A program made the position numbers and the translations under genes. DNA of 5,317 bases. Source: Sedimenticola sp. (GTDB lineage Bacteria > Pseudomonadota > Gammaproteobacteria > Chromatiales > Chromatiaceae). The number at the start of each line of letters is the position of its first letter. Positions within the stretch are counted from its first letter, which is position 1. Under the pieces are notes generated by a model. That model ran no database searches. It was not told the origin of the DNA and was given only the letters and a program-made list of their open reading frames with translations. Of the stretch, positions 1 to 5,317 are shown one piece after another. The stretch is taken from contig JAPHUG010000284.1 of assembly GCA_026197195.1 (NCBI GenBank), forward strand, positions 1 through 5,317. Reading direction: 5' to 3'.

Positions 1-388
1 CCTTGGCCGTGCAGGAGAATACACCTATGCCCCGTTTGATCGAGTTTTGCTTCACCTCAATCATCAGTTGGTCGCCCGGCTCCACAGGCCTGCTGAATCG
101 CGCCTTATCAATACCGACAAACAGATAAACCGTGGTATCGGTTACCGTCTCAGGATTTGACTCCATCGCTAACAAGCCGGTGGCCTGAGCCATGGCTTCT
201 ACAATCAAAACCCCAGGCATAACGGGCCTGATAGGGAAATGACCATTAAAAAACGGCTCGTTATAGGTCACATTTTTCAGCGCCAACAAGCGAGTGTCTT
301 TCTCGAAATCAAGCACCCGGTCAATCAATAAAAATGGGTAACGGTGCGGTAGCAACGTCAACACCTTGTTAATATCCATCGTACTCAA
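1..388 (-). CDS. fabZ: 3-hydroxyacyl-[acyl-carrier-protein] dehydratase FabZ, 5' part (runs off window)
   Basis: FabZ dehydrates (3R)-hydroxyacyl-ACP to trans-2-enoyl-ACP in type II fatty acid synthesis in the cytoplasm. It competes with LpxA and LpxD for hydroxyacyl-ACP. The first 129 codons are present out of roughly 145-150 usual for the family, and the rest lies beyond position 1. The hot-dog fold signature is clear: [13 protein letters not shown] near residues 13-25, [10 protein letters not shown] with catalytic His50, and [14 protein letters not shown] with catalytic Glu64 (numbered from the TTG). The start is uncertain. TTG at 388 gives M-S-T-M-D-I-N and sits about 6 nt after GGAGG. 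ATG at 379 gives M-D-I-N, like Pseudomonas FabZ, but is 13 nt from the end of the GGAGGAG Shine-Dalgarno. I prefer TTG on spacing, with modest confidence. The gene follows lpxD after 81 nt, wider than in E. coli. Identity is near certain. Confidence 0.95.
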   Translation of the reverse strand, partial: MSTMDINKVLTLLPHRYPFLLIDRVLDFEKDTRLLALKNVTYNEPFFNGHFPIRPVMPGVLIVEAMAQATGLLAMESNPETVTDTTVYLFVGIDKARFSRPVEPGDQLMIEVKQNSIKRGIGVFSCTAK

Positions 389-392
389 AACG

Positions 393-399
393 CTCCTCC
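393..399 (-). promoter_or_regulatory. Shine-Dalgarno of fabZ
   Basis: GGAGGAG on the minus strand is a strong ribosome binding site. It lies 4 nt before the TTG at 388 (6 nt if GGAGG is the pairing core) and 13 nt before the ATG at 379. It therefore favours the TTG start, although the ATG cannot be excluded. Confidence 0.7.
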
Positions 400-448
400 A
401 GCCCCTGTAACTTCAGTAGATACAGTGATCTAGGTTATAGCCGTTGCC

Positions 449-475
449 AAAAAAGATCGCATTATCTGCTCAATC
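449..475 (-). terminator. weak terminator-like hairpin plus U6 at the end of lpxD
   Basis: On the minus strand, bases 475-472 (GAUU) pair with 458-455 (GAUC, one U-G wobble), and GCA at 469-467 pairs with UGC at 461-459. The loop is the 5-nt GATAA, bases 471-470 form a 2-nt bulge, and six Ts (454-449) follow directly. The hairpin overlaps the lpxD stop codon. The stem is short and bulged, so at best it is a leaky intercistronic terminator that lowers read-through into fabZ. The rest of the gap (448-389) holds a small inverted repeat, TAGAT-N6-ATCTA (432-417), and a lone TATAAC (439-434) without a convincing -35 box. Confidence 0.3.
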
Positions 476-1528
476 TTCCTGGCTTGAATCGCTCTCATCC
501 TGCGACAGACAGGCGGTTTGTTCTAACCTACTGATTCGCTGGTTCGTGCGCTGTAATCGTCGAACCCTGGCGATAGTTTTTCGCCACTCCCCATTGGGAA
601 CAGCGGGCAGGTTACCACTATAGTATCCAGGATTTTTAAAGGATCGGGTGACTAACGACTGGGCTGAAAAGTGGGTGTTATCACCCAATTCAAGATGCCC
701 CGTGACGCCAACACCCCCCCCAAGCGTACAATATTTTCCGATCGTAGTAGAACCCGCTATACCTGCACAACCCGCTATAGCGGTGTGATCCCCTATATGT
801 ACGTTATGAGCTATTTGTATCTGGTTATCCAAGCGTACGCCTTTACTGATTACCGTATTGCGTAGTGAACCACGATCGATGGTGGTATTGGCACCAATCT
901 CAACATCGTCCCCGATTTGAACACAGCCAATCTGCGGCACTTTAAACCAAACACCCTTGTCATTTGCATTTCCAAAGCCATCACTGCCTATCACTGCACC
1001 CGGGTGAATAATGACCCGCTTACCTATCTGGGTGTCATGACATAAAGTAACATTGGCAACCAGTTTTGAGTCTTCGCCAATCACACAATTATCTTCGATA
1101 ACTGAACCCGCACCCACAGAAACTCCGGATGCTATTTCGACTTTAGCTCCAATAACTACACAGGGACCAACCCATGCATCTGGGTGGATCTTTGCGGAGT
1201 CATCAATCACGGCTGTAGCGTGTATGCCACCTGTAACAGCAGACACAGGGTAGAGCAGAGAGGCTACCCTGGCATAGATCAGATAGGGGTTATCCGTTAC
1301 TAAAGCAGGTACCGGGCATTGCTTAGCATCTGTGCTATTCAGTATAACGGCAGAAGCCTTGGTCGTAGTTAAAAACTGTCGATACTTGCTATTGGCGAGG
1401 AAACAGATCGCTCCTTCACCTGCGTCCTGAATCGTTTCTGCGTGTGTGATTTCAACATCACCGCTGCCAAGCAGCTCAGCACCCAGCTCCTTAGCCAGAT
1501 CGCCTAGATGATAGGCCACACCGCTCAC
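470..1528 (-). CDS. lpxD: UDP-3-O-(3-hydroxyacyl)glucosamine N-acyltransferase LpxD
   Basis: LpxD transfers a (3R)-hydroxyacyl chain from ACP to the 2-amino group of UDP-3-O-acylglucosamine, the third step of lipid A synthesis, as a cytoplasmic homotrimer. The 352 residues match the family length (341 in E. coli). The N-terminal uridine-binding domain (about 1-100) keeps Phe43, Asn46 and Tyr49 in FLANSKYR, aligned with the nucleotide-binding residues of known LpxD. Residues about 102-320 form a left-handed beta-helix of hexapeptide repeats. QIAHNV carries the catalytic His241 (His239 in E. coli), and His278 in VTGH matches the second conserved histidine. The C-terminal helical segment (about 313-352) ends in an acidic tail. 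The start is GTG; Y-x-L-G-x-L-A aligns with the Pseudomonas N-terminus. A second in-frame GTG lies three codons in. Only 9 nt separate the gene from skp, and the AGG of its weak Shine-Dalgarno overlaps the skp TAG, which suggests coupled translation. A run of eight Gs encodes Gly270-272. Confidence 0.97.
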   Translation of the reverse strand: MSGVAYHLGDLAKELGAELLGSGDVEITHAETIQDAGEGAICFLANSKYRQFLTTTKASAVILNSTDAKQCPVPALVTDNPYLIYARVASLLYPVSAVTGGIHATAVIDDSAKIHPDAWVGPCVVIGAKVEIASGVSVGAGSVIEDNCVIGEDSKLVANVTLCHDTQIGKRVIIHPGAVIGSDGFGNANDKGVWFKVPQIGCVQIGDDVEIGANTTIDRGSLRNTVISKGVRLDNQIQIAHNVHIGDHTAIAGCAGIAGSTTIGKYCTLGGGVGVTGHLELGDNTHFSAQSLVTRSFKNPGYYSGNLPAVPNGEWRKTIARVRRLQRTNQRISRLEQTACLSQDESDSSQED

Positions 1529-1537
1529 CGCGCAGAC

Positions 1538-2056
1538 CTATTGTCCCGCCTTGTATATCTCTTCAAGCCGTTGAAGAACTTTAGTCGTGAGATCTACGCG
1601 CTTGTTGAAGTAAGCGACACCGTCCGTCAAGATCACATCAACCTTCTCCTCTTCACCAATTTGTGTAACCACTTCACCGACCTTGCGCAACAGGCGATTC
1701 ACAGCTTCATTTCTCCGGAGATTGGCATCTTCACGAAACTCAGTACGGGATGTAGTGAGTTTACGGCGTCGGGCACGGATATCGTTCTCGAGCCGTTTGG
1801 CCTCTTCCGTGCTCATAACCGCCCCATCCCGGGCAAGTTTATCCTCAAGCTGTTTCAGTTGTTTCGCTTTGGCGACAAGATCCTGGTCCCTAGCCTGAAA
1901 CTCTTTCTTAAGCGCGTTACTGATACCCTCTGCTTGAGGTGACTTTTCCATGACCTTATTCAGGTCAACCACACCCACTTTAAAATCACCCGCTGTGGCT
2001 GAAATATTCCAGCAAAACAGTAGGGTAACCAGGATGACAAAGACTGATTTCTTCAA
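1538..2056 (-). CDS. skp: periplasmic outer-membrane-protein chaperone Skp (OmpH family)
   Basis: Skp is a trimeric periplasmic holdase that binds unfolded outer-membrane proteins leaving the Sec translocon and hands them to the BAM complex. The 172 residues compare with 161 in E. coli. A Sec signal peptide is visible: Lys2-Lys3, a hydrophobic core at about 4-15, and likely cleavage after Ala22 in SATA-GDF. Residues about 25-45 (KVGVVDLNKVMEKSP) and about 138-172 (VDVILTDGVAYFNKRVD) match the OmpH trimerisation body. The stretch between (about 45-130) is highly charged and rich in K, R, E and Q with heptad character, as in the coiled-coil arms. The start is TTG, placed 6 nt after AGGAG. An in-frame TAG just upstream (2068-2066) excludes an earlier start, and a later one would remove the signal peptide. 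The gene follows bamA after 17 nt and precedes lpxD by 9 nt, consistent with one transcript. Confidence 0.95.
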   Translation of the reverse strand: MKKSVFVILVTLLFCWNISATAGDFKVGVVDLNKVMEKSPQAEGISNALKKEFQARDQDLVAKAKQLKQLEDKLARDGAVMSTEEAKRLENDIRARRRKLTTSRTEFREDANLRRNEAVNRLLRKVGEVVTQIGEEEKVDVILTDGVAYFNKRVDLTTKVLQRLEEIYKAGQ

Positions 2057-2062
2057 AGTAAT

Positions 2063-2067
2063 CTCCT
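2063..2067 (-). promoter_or_regulatory. Shine-Dalgarno of skp deciding a TTG start
   Basis: AGGAG on the minus strand lies 6 nt upstream of the TTG at 2056-2054, in the short bamA-skp gap. Its A and the preceding T form part of an in-frame TAG (2068-2066). The TTG is therefore the only start that keeps the complete signal peptide. Confidence 0.8.
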
Positions 2068-2073
2068 AAACGC

Positions 2074-4368
2074 TTAAAAGGCGGTTCCAAAGGTAAACTG
2101 GAATATCTCCGTATCATCGCTCGACTTATCATTAAGTGGGAATCCCAAACTCATACCCAGCGCCCCCATGGGCGATAACCACATGGCCGAAGCTCCTGTA
2201 GAGTATCGCAGCTCGCCTAAATCGAAATCAGCCCCACCATGTGTCGAGAAGACGTTACCCGCATCAAAAAAGAGACCCAGACGAATCGACTTTTCCATCA
2301 ACTTGAATGGCGCAGGGAAGAAGATTTCTGCATTCCCCACTATTTTAACATTGGCACCCACCGGATCATTACTGCTATCACGCGGTCCGAGACTATGATC
2401 TTTGAAACCACGCACAGTCTTAATACCACCGGCAAAGAAGTTCTCCCAAAGCGGCAGGCGCGAAGTACTGCCATAGACATCGCCATAGGCCACATCACCA
2501 TTTAGAGCCAGCGTAAATGAGTTACTCAAGGGGAAATAGCGCTTATGGCGATAGGCCAATTTATAGTATTCCAGGTCACTGCCAGGCAGTGTGGCGGCTG
2601 CAGATAGGCTTTGCATACCCCCTTTTGTCGGCATCAGTGACGAATCACGTGAATCTCTCGTCCAGCTTGTACCTATTTTAAAATCGAGGAAACTATCGCC
2701 ATTCTCGGTTTTGAATGCGCTCACCACATCAGAAGGTGAGGTGGCTGGTTTAAAGCTGGTACTGATCAAGTCGGCGGTAAAATTGACCCGATCAGTTTCC
2801 GTAATGGGGACACCAAACACTACACCCAACGTACCCGTATCTGTCAGATATTTGGCCGTATCCACCTCGTCAAAATCTGTTTTCTGGTAGCTGACATTAA
2901 ACCCACGACTGATGCCGTCTACAGTGTAATAGGGATTGACATAACCCAGCCGGTAATGGGTATTGGATGAGCTGTTATCAAAGGCCAAAGAGACCTGCTT
3001 GCCCGTGCCCAGAAAGTTTTTCTGGGTCAGGCTGGTGCTAAAGATCACGCCATCCGACTGGGAGAAACCGAGACCCGCCATCAAATTACCCATCGGCTTT
3101 TCTGTAACGGAAATATTCACATCCACCTGATCAGTCGAACCCGGAACTGCAGGGGTCTCCACATTCACCTCGTCAAAAAAACCTAGCCGCTGCAGCCGTT
3201 CCCTGGAACGTGTGACTTGGTCCGCTGAATACCAGGCCGATTCCATCTGACGCATCTCCCGGCGCAACACCTCATCTCGAGTAGAGCTATTGCCCTTCAT
3301 AGCAACTCGACGGACGTAGACCCTTTTGCCTGGATCTACAAAGTAGGTAATGGCAACCTGTTTTTTCTCCTCATCAATATCCGGGATACTATTTACATTC
3401 GCAAAGGCGTAGCCGTTATTACCGAGCAGTGTATTGATCCGTTCAGCGCTGCCAATCACCTGTTTACGAGAAAAGACCTCGCCTCGGACCAGATGAATCA
3501 TCGGAAAGAAGGCCTCTTTAGCGAGTACCAGATCTCCGGTCAGCCGAATATCACTGAGGGTATAGACATCACCCTCCTCTATATTCACTGTGACATAGAT
3601 ATCTTTCTTGTCGGGCGTTATAGAGACCTGGGTGGAAGTGATTTTAAAATTGATAAAGCCCCGGTCCAGATAAAAAGAGCGGAGTTTTTCAAGATCGCCA
3701 GAGAGCTTTTGTCTTGAATACTGGTCATCCTTGGTAAAGGAAGAGAGGAAACCCGTGGTATTCAAGCTGAACTGATCCAGCAGATCCTCCTCTTCAAACG
3801 CACTATTACCAATAATATTAATCTTCTTGATGCGTGCGGTACCGCCTTCAGAGATGCTGATATTAATCGCCACTCGATTTCGCTCAAGCGGGGTCACCGT
3901 TGAGGAGAGCTTGACCGCATATTTACCCAGATTGAAATACTGTCGCTGCAGCTCTTGTTCGATCTTGGCTAGAATAGAGCGATTGAACACACGCCCTTCA
4001 GCAAGACCTATATCTTTCAGCGCCATCAGCAGGGGGTCTGTCTCTAGCGATTTGTTCCCTTCTATTTCAATCTTGGCAATGGCTGGTCGCTCGGTTGCAA
4101 AGACGATCAGAACATCACCTTCCCGCTCCAGCTTCACATCCTTGAAAAAGCCGGTCTTAAACAGGGCCCGGATGATCTCCCCCGTCTCTTCCGCTTCGAT
4201 GCGCTGCCCGATCTTTACCGGCAGGTAATTAAAAACCGTTCCAGGGGAGATGCGTTGCAGCCCCTCTACCCGAATATCTTTTACGACAAAAGTCTCGCTC
4301 CATCCCAGTTGAGGAAGAGCAAGAATGAAGGAAAAAAGTAAAATGCGAATCGTATTAACCAGGTTCAT
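2074..4368 (-). CDS. bamA: outer membrane protein assembly factor BamA (Omp85 family)
   Basis: BamA is the core of the BAM complex, which folds and inserts beta-barrel proteins in the outer membrane. It has 764 residues against 810 in E. coli. Order of parts: signal peptide about 1-24 (likely cut after Ser24, before ETFVV), five POTRA domains at roughly 25-95, 96-176, 177-268, 269-348 and 349-425, then a 16-strand barrel from about 426 to the end. RREMRQME (369-376) in POTRA5 is the region that contacts BamD in E. coli. VRGF at 652-655, in GGIKTVRGFKDHSLGPR, is the Omp85 loop-6 hallmark. The C-terminal strand FQFTFGTAF ends in phenylalanine, a good beta-signal. Loop 6 is much shorter than in E. 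coli and the protein contains no cysteine, so the E. coli loop-6 cysteine pair is absent. The ATG start has only a weak Shine-Dalgarno (AAGATA). It lies 278 nt after rseP and 17 nt before skp. Confidence 0.98.
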   Translation of the reverse strand: MNLVNTIRILLFSFILALPQLGWSETFVVKDIRVEGLQRISPGTVFNYLPVKIGQRIEAEETGEIIRALFKTGFFKDVKLEREGDVLIVFATERPAIAKIEIEGNKSLETDPLLMALKDIGLAEGRVFNRSILAKIEQELQRQYFNLGKYAVKLSSTVTPLERNRVAINISISEGGTARIKKINIIGNSAFEEEDLLDQFSLNTTGFLSSFTKDDQYSRQKLSGDLEKLRSFYLDRGFINFKITSTQVSITPDKKDIYVTVNIEEGDVYTLSDIRLTGDLVLAKEAFFPMIHLVRGEVFSRKQVIGSAERINTLLGNNGYAFANVNSIPDIDEEKKQVAITYFVDPGKRVYVRRVAMKGNSSTRDEVLRREMRQMESAWYSADQVTRSRERLQRLGFFDEVNVETPAVPGSTDQVDVNISVTEKPMGNLMAGLGFSQSDGVIFSTSLTQKNFLGTGKQVSLAFDNSSSNTHYRLGYVNPYYTVDGISRGFNVSYQKTDFDEVDTAKYLTDTGTLGVVFGVPITETDRVNFTADLISTSFKPATSPSDVVSAFKTENGDSFLDFKIGTSWTRDSRDSSLMPTKGGMQSLSAAATLPGSDLEYYKLAYRHKRYFPLSNSFTLALNGDVAYGDVYGSTSRLPLWENFFAGGIKTVRGFKDHSLGPRDSSNDPVGANVKIVGNAEIFFPAPFKLMEKSIRLGLFFDAGNVFSTHGGADFDLGELRYSTGASAMWLSPMGALGMSLGFPLNDKSSDDTEIFQFTFGTAF

Positions 4369-4420
4369 ATTATCTTTGTAAGGTTTTGTTTTATAAGTCT
4401 ATCCATGATCATTTTTTCGT

Positions 4421-4444
4421 TGGTGGCATTGTTCCGTTGCACCA
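4421..4444 (-). other. hairpin in the presumed bamA leader
   Basis: TGGTG (4444-4440) pairs with CACCA (4425-4421), and CA (4439-4438) pairs with TG (4428-4427) across one bulged C (4426). The loop is 9 nt (ACGGAACAA). It is followed by an A-rich stretch, not Ts, so it is not a Rho-independent terminator on this strand. Function unknown. Confidence 0.35.
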
Positions 4445-4473
4445 GCGCCTAATCTTTACAATTGGCAAACGCG

Positions 4474-4519
4474 TAGTCTAACGCTTTGGATGCCCACAAT
4501 CACTCATCCGGACAGACTA
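4474..4519 (-). other. nested hairpin in the presumed bamA leader
   Basis: The outer stem is TAGTCT (4519-4514) with AGACTA (4479-4474), 6 bp and perfect. The inner stem is GGATG (4509-4505) with CATCC (4492-4488), 5 bp and perfect. The internal loop has 4 and 8 nt sides and the apical loop is 12 nt. It could be a structured 5' leader element or a regulatory RNA fold. It matches no riboswitch or sRNA family that I recognise, and chance is possible. Confidence 0.35.
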
Positions 4520-4575
4520 ACACAACATGTTGATCTATATGTACTTCCCTAATCAAACAGGAAAAATACCCCTGA

Positions 4576-4599
4576 CTAAGGATGCAAAAGGCGTCCTAG
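4576..4599. repeat. imperfect inverted repeat downstream of rseP
   Basis: On the plus strand, CTA-A-GGATGC (4576-4585, one bulged A) pairs with GCGTCCTAG (4591-4599) around AAAAG: nine pairs including one U-G wobble. On the minus-strand transcript the same position becomes a C-A mismatch, so the fold is weaker there. On the minus strand a T5 run (4566-4562) follows only after a 9-nt G-rich spacer, so it is not a canonical terminator for rseP. It overlaps the -10 of the candidate promoter by two bases. Confidence 0.3.
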
Positions 4600-4626
4600 T
4601 ATAATTAATCTTTCCACCACGCCCAA
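4598..4626 (-). promoter_or_regulatory. candidate sigma-70-type promoter for bamA-skp-lpxD
   Basis: TTGGGC (4626-4621) and TATACT (4603-4598) are separated by exactly 17 nt on the minus strand. The -10 box matches TATAAT at five of six positions; the -35 matches TTGACA only at TTG. Transcription would begin near 4590 and give a leader of about 220 nt before the bamA ATG. It lies just downstream of the rseP stop codon. The call rests on sequence match alone. Confidence 0.35.
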
Positions 4627-4646
4627 GCAAAGAACGAAATATTTTG

Positions 4647-5317
4647 CTAATTGAAGAGCCGATTCAAATCGACATAGAAGGCCAGTCCCATTAATCCGAG
4701 CAGAATGGCCAGCCCCACCCTCTGTCCCATTGCCTGTGCAGACTCTGAAAGCGGGCTCCCTTTGACTGCTTCCACAAGGAAGAAGAACAGATGCCCCCCA
4801 TCCAAGACAGGAACGGGAAGCAGATTAAGGACACCCAGACTGATACTGACCAGCGCCAGGAACTTCAAAAATTGCGTGAAGCCATAACTGGCCGTTTTCC
4901 CTGCCGTCTGGGCAATGGAGATAGGACCACTGAGATTTTTTATGGAGATATCACCCGTTAGCATCCTGCCCAGCATCTTGAGCATAAACAGAGACATCTC
5001 GCCTGTTTTCGATACCGCCACCACAATACCTTCTGCGGGCCCATAAACAACCTTTACCCGATAGTCATCAAACAGGTCGTCTGCCACAAAAGGTCCCGCA
5101 CCGATTCGACCAACCACCTTGTCCGCCTGTTTTTTTTCCCCAACGATGAGCTGAATATCAGACGTATAGCCTGAACGCTCCACAGAGAGACTCACCAGCT
5201 TTCCTGGCTGTTTCTGAATTGTCTTAACCAATTCAGTCCAGGTGGCGACTGGCACGCCATCAACGGCTCGAATGCGATCACCCACCTTGATACCCGCCTG
5301 CTCAGCCGCCTCTCCAG
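4647..5317 (-). CDS. rseP: RIP metalloprotease RseP, 3' part (site-2 protease)
   Basis: RseP is an inner-membrane zinc protease that cuts RseA within the membrane after DegS cleavage, releasing sigma-E; it can also clear signal peptides. The C-terminal 222 codons are present and the HExxH zinc site lies upstream, outside the window. The first residues, GEAAEQAGIKVGDRI, are the ligand-loop side of the second PDZ domain, which continues to about residue 60 of this fragment. NLSGPISIAQTAG (127-139) is a conserved RseP segment. A transmembrane helix at about 147-168 runs into NLLPVPVLDGGH, the LDG motif whose Asp172 supplies the third zinc ligand. The last membrane helix is at about 198-216 and ends near DLNRLF, as in E. 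coli. Reading is open to the window edge, and the GTG at 5285 is an internal valine, not a start. The gene ends in TAG, 278 nt before bamA. Confidence 0.97.
   Translation of the reverse strand, partial: GEAAEQAGIKVGDRIRAVDGVPVATWTELVKTIQKQPGKLVSLSVERSGYTSDIQLIVGEKKQADKVVGRIGAGPFVADDLFDDYRVKVVYGPAEGIVVAVSKTGEMSLFMLKMLGRMLTGDISIKNLSGPISIAQTAGKTASYGFTQFLKFLALVSISLGVLNLLPVPVLDGGHLFFFLVEAVKGSPLSESAQAMGQRVGLAILLGLMGLAFYVDLNRLFN

Larger units (their letters stand above)
4369..4646. other. 278-nt non-coding gap between rseP and bamA
   Basis: No convincing gene lies here on either strand. In bamA orientation the gap holds a candidate promoter at the rseP end (4626-4598), hairpins at 4599-4576, 4519-4474 and 4444-4421, a 10-bp perfect palindrome CAACATGTTG (4523-4532), and a lone -10-like TATAAA (4395-4390) only 21 nt before the bamA ATG. 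GGAAC at 4435-4431 resembles part of a sigma-E -35 box, but no matching -10 follows at the right distance. In E. coli the same gap is only a few tens of bases, so this is a marked expansion. The region probably serves as promoter plus a long 5' leader for bamA-skp-lpxD; that is inference. Confidence 0.6.

Noticed and set aside
1508..1942. 144-codon open frame on the plus strand
   Set aside because: It lies opposite skp, whose protein is clearly recognisable; the antisense translation shows no family features.
1997..2056. Cysteine at residue 15 of the Skp signal peptide as a lipobox
   Set aside because: The preceding residues LLF do not fit L-[AS]-[GA]-C; phenylalanine at -1 is not accepted. 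A normal signal peptidase I site (ATA-G) lies a few residues later.
3827..4228. 133-codon open frame on the plus strand
   Set aside because: It is antisense to the BamA POTRA-coding region. The product is serine/arginine-rich low-complexity sequence typical of antisense shadows.
4413..4435. GGAAC followed by an A-rich spacer, as a sigma-E promoter for bamA
   Set aside because: The -35 match stops at GGAAC, and no TCTGA/TCAAA-like -10 lies 15-17 nt downstream.
4527..4604. 25-codon ATG open frame on the plus strand in the rseP-bamA gap
   Set aside because: It has no Shine-Dalgarno, no visible promoter, a stop codon just upstream and no recognisable product.
5283..5285. GTG as the start of a complete short gene at the window edge
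   Set aside because: The frame stays open upstream to 5317 and encodes the conserved PDZ loop of RseP, so this valine is internal.

Overview
The window carries the lower part of the classical gammaproteobacterial envelope-biogenesis cluster, all on the minus strand. Read in the direction of transcription (high to low coordinates) the order is rseP (3' part), bamA, skp, lpxD, fabZ (5' part). This order matches E. coli and Pseudomonas. Protein identities, the medium base composition and the gene order point to a gammaproteobacterium. The proteins look like those of environmental, perhaps Chromatiales or sulfur-oxidiser-like lineages rather than enterics, but the species cannot be named from the sequence alone.

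Layout: 5317-4647 holds the C-terminal 222 codons of the site-2 protease RseP. 4646-4369 is an unusually long non-coding gap with a candidate promoter and several hairpins. 4368-2074 is BamA, complete. 2056-1538 is Skp, complete, 17 nt after bamA and with a TTG start. 1528-470 is LpxD, complete, 9 nt after skp and with a GTG start. 469-389 is a second gap with a weak terminator-like hairpin. 388-1 is the first 129 codons of FabZ, cut by the window edge; lpxA and lpxB would be expected beyond it.

The genes work together in building the outer membrane. RseP activates the sigma-E envelope-stress response by cleaving anti-sigma factor RseA. BamA inserts beta-barrel proteins into the outer membrane. 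Skp carries those proteins unfolded across the periplasm. LpxD adds the second pair of acyl chains to the lipid A precursor. FabZ dehydrates the hydroxyacyl-ACP pool that LpxD draws on, which sets the balance between phospholipid and lipid A.

I found no mobile element, CRISPR array, tRNA/rRNA or unknown gene system. The points worth a second look are modest: the two expanded intergenic regions, the non-ATG starts, an eight-G run inside lpxD, and a cysteine-free BamA with a short loop 6.
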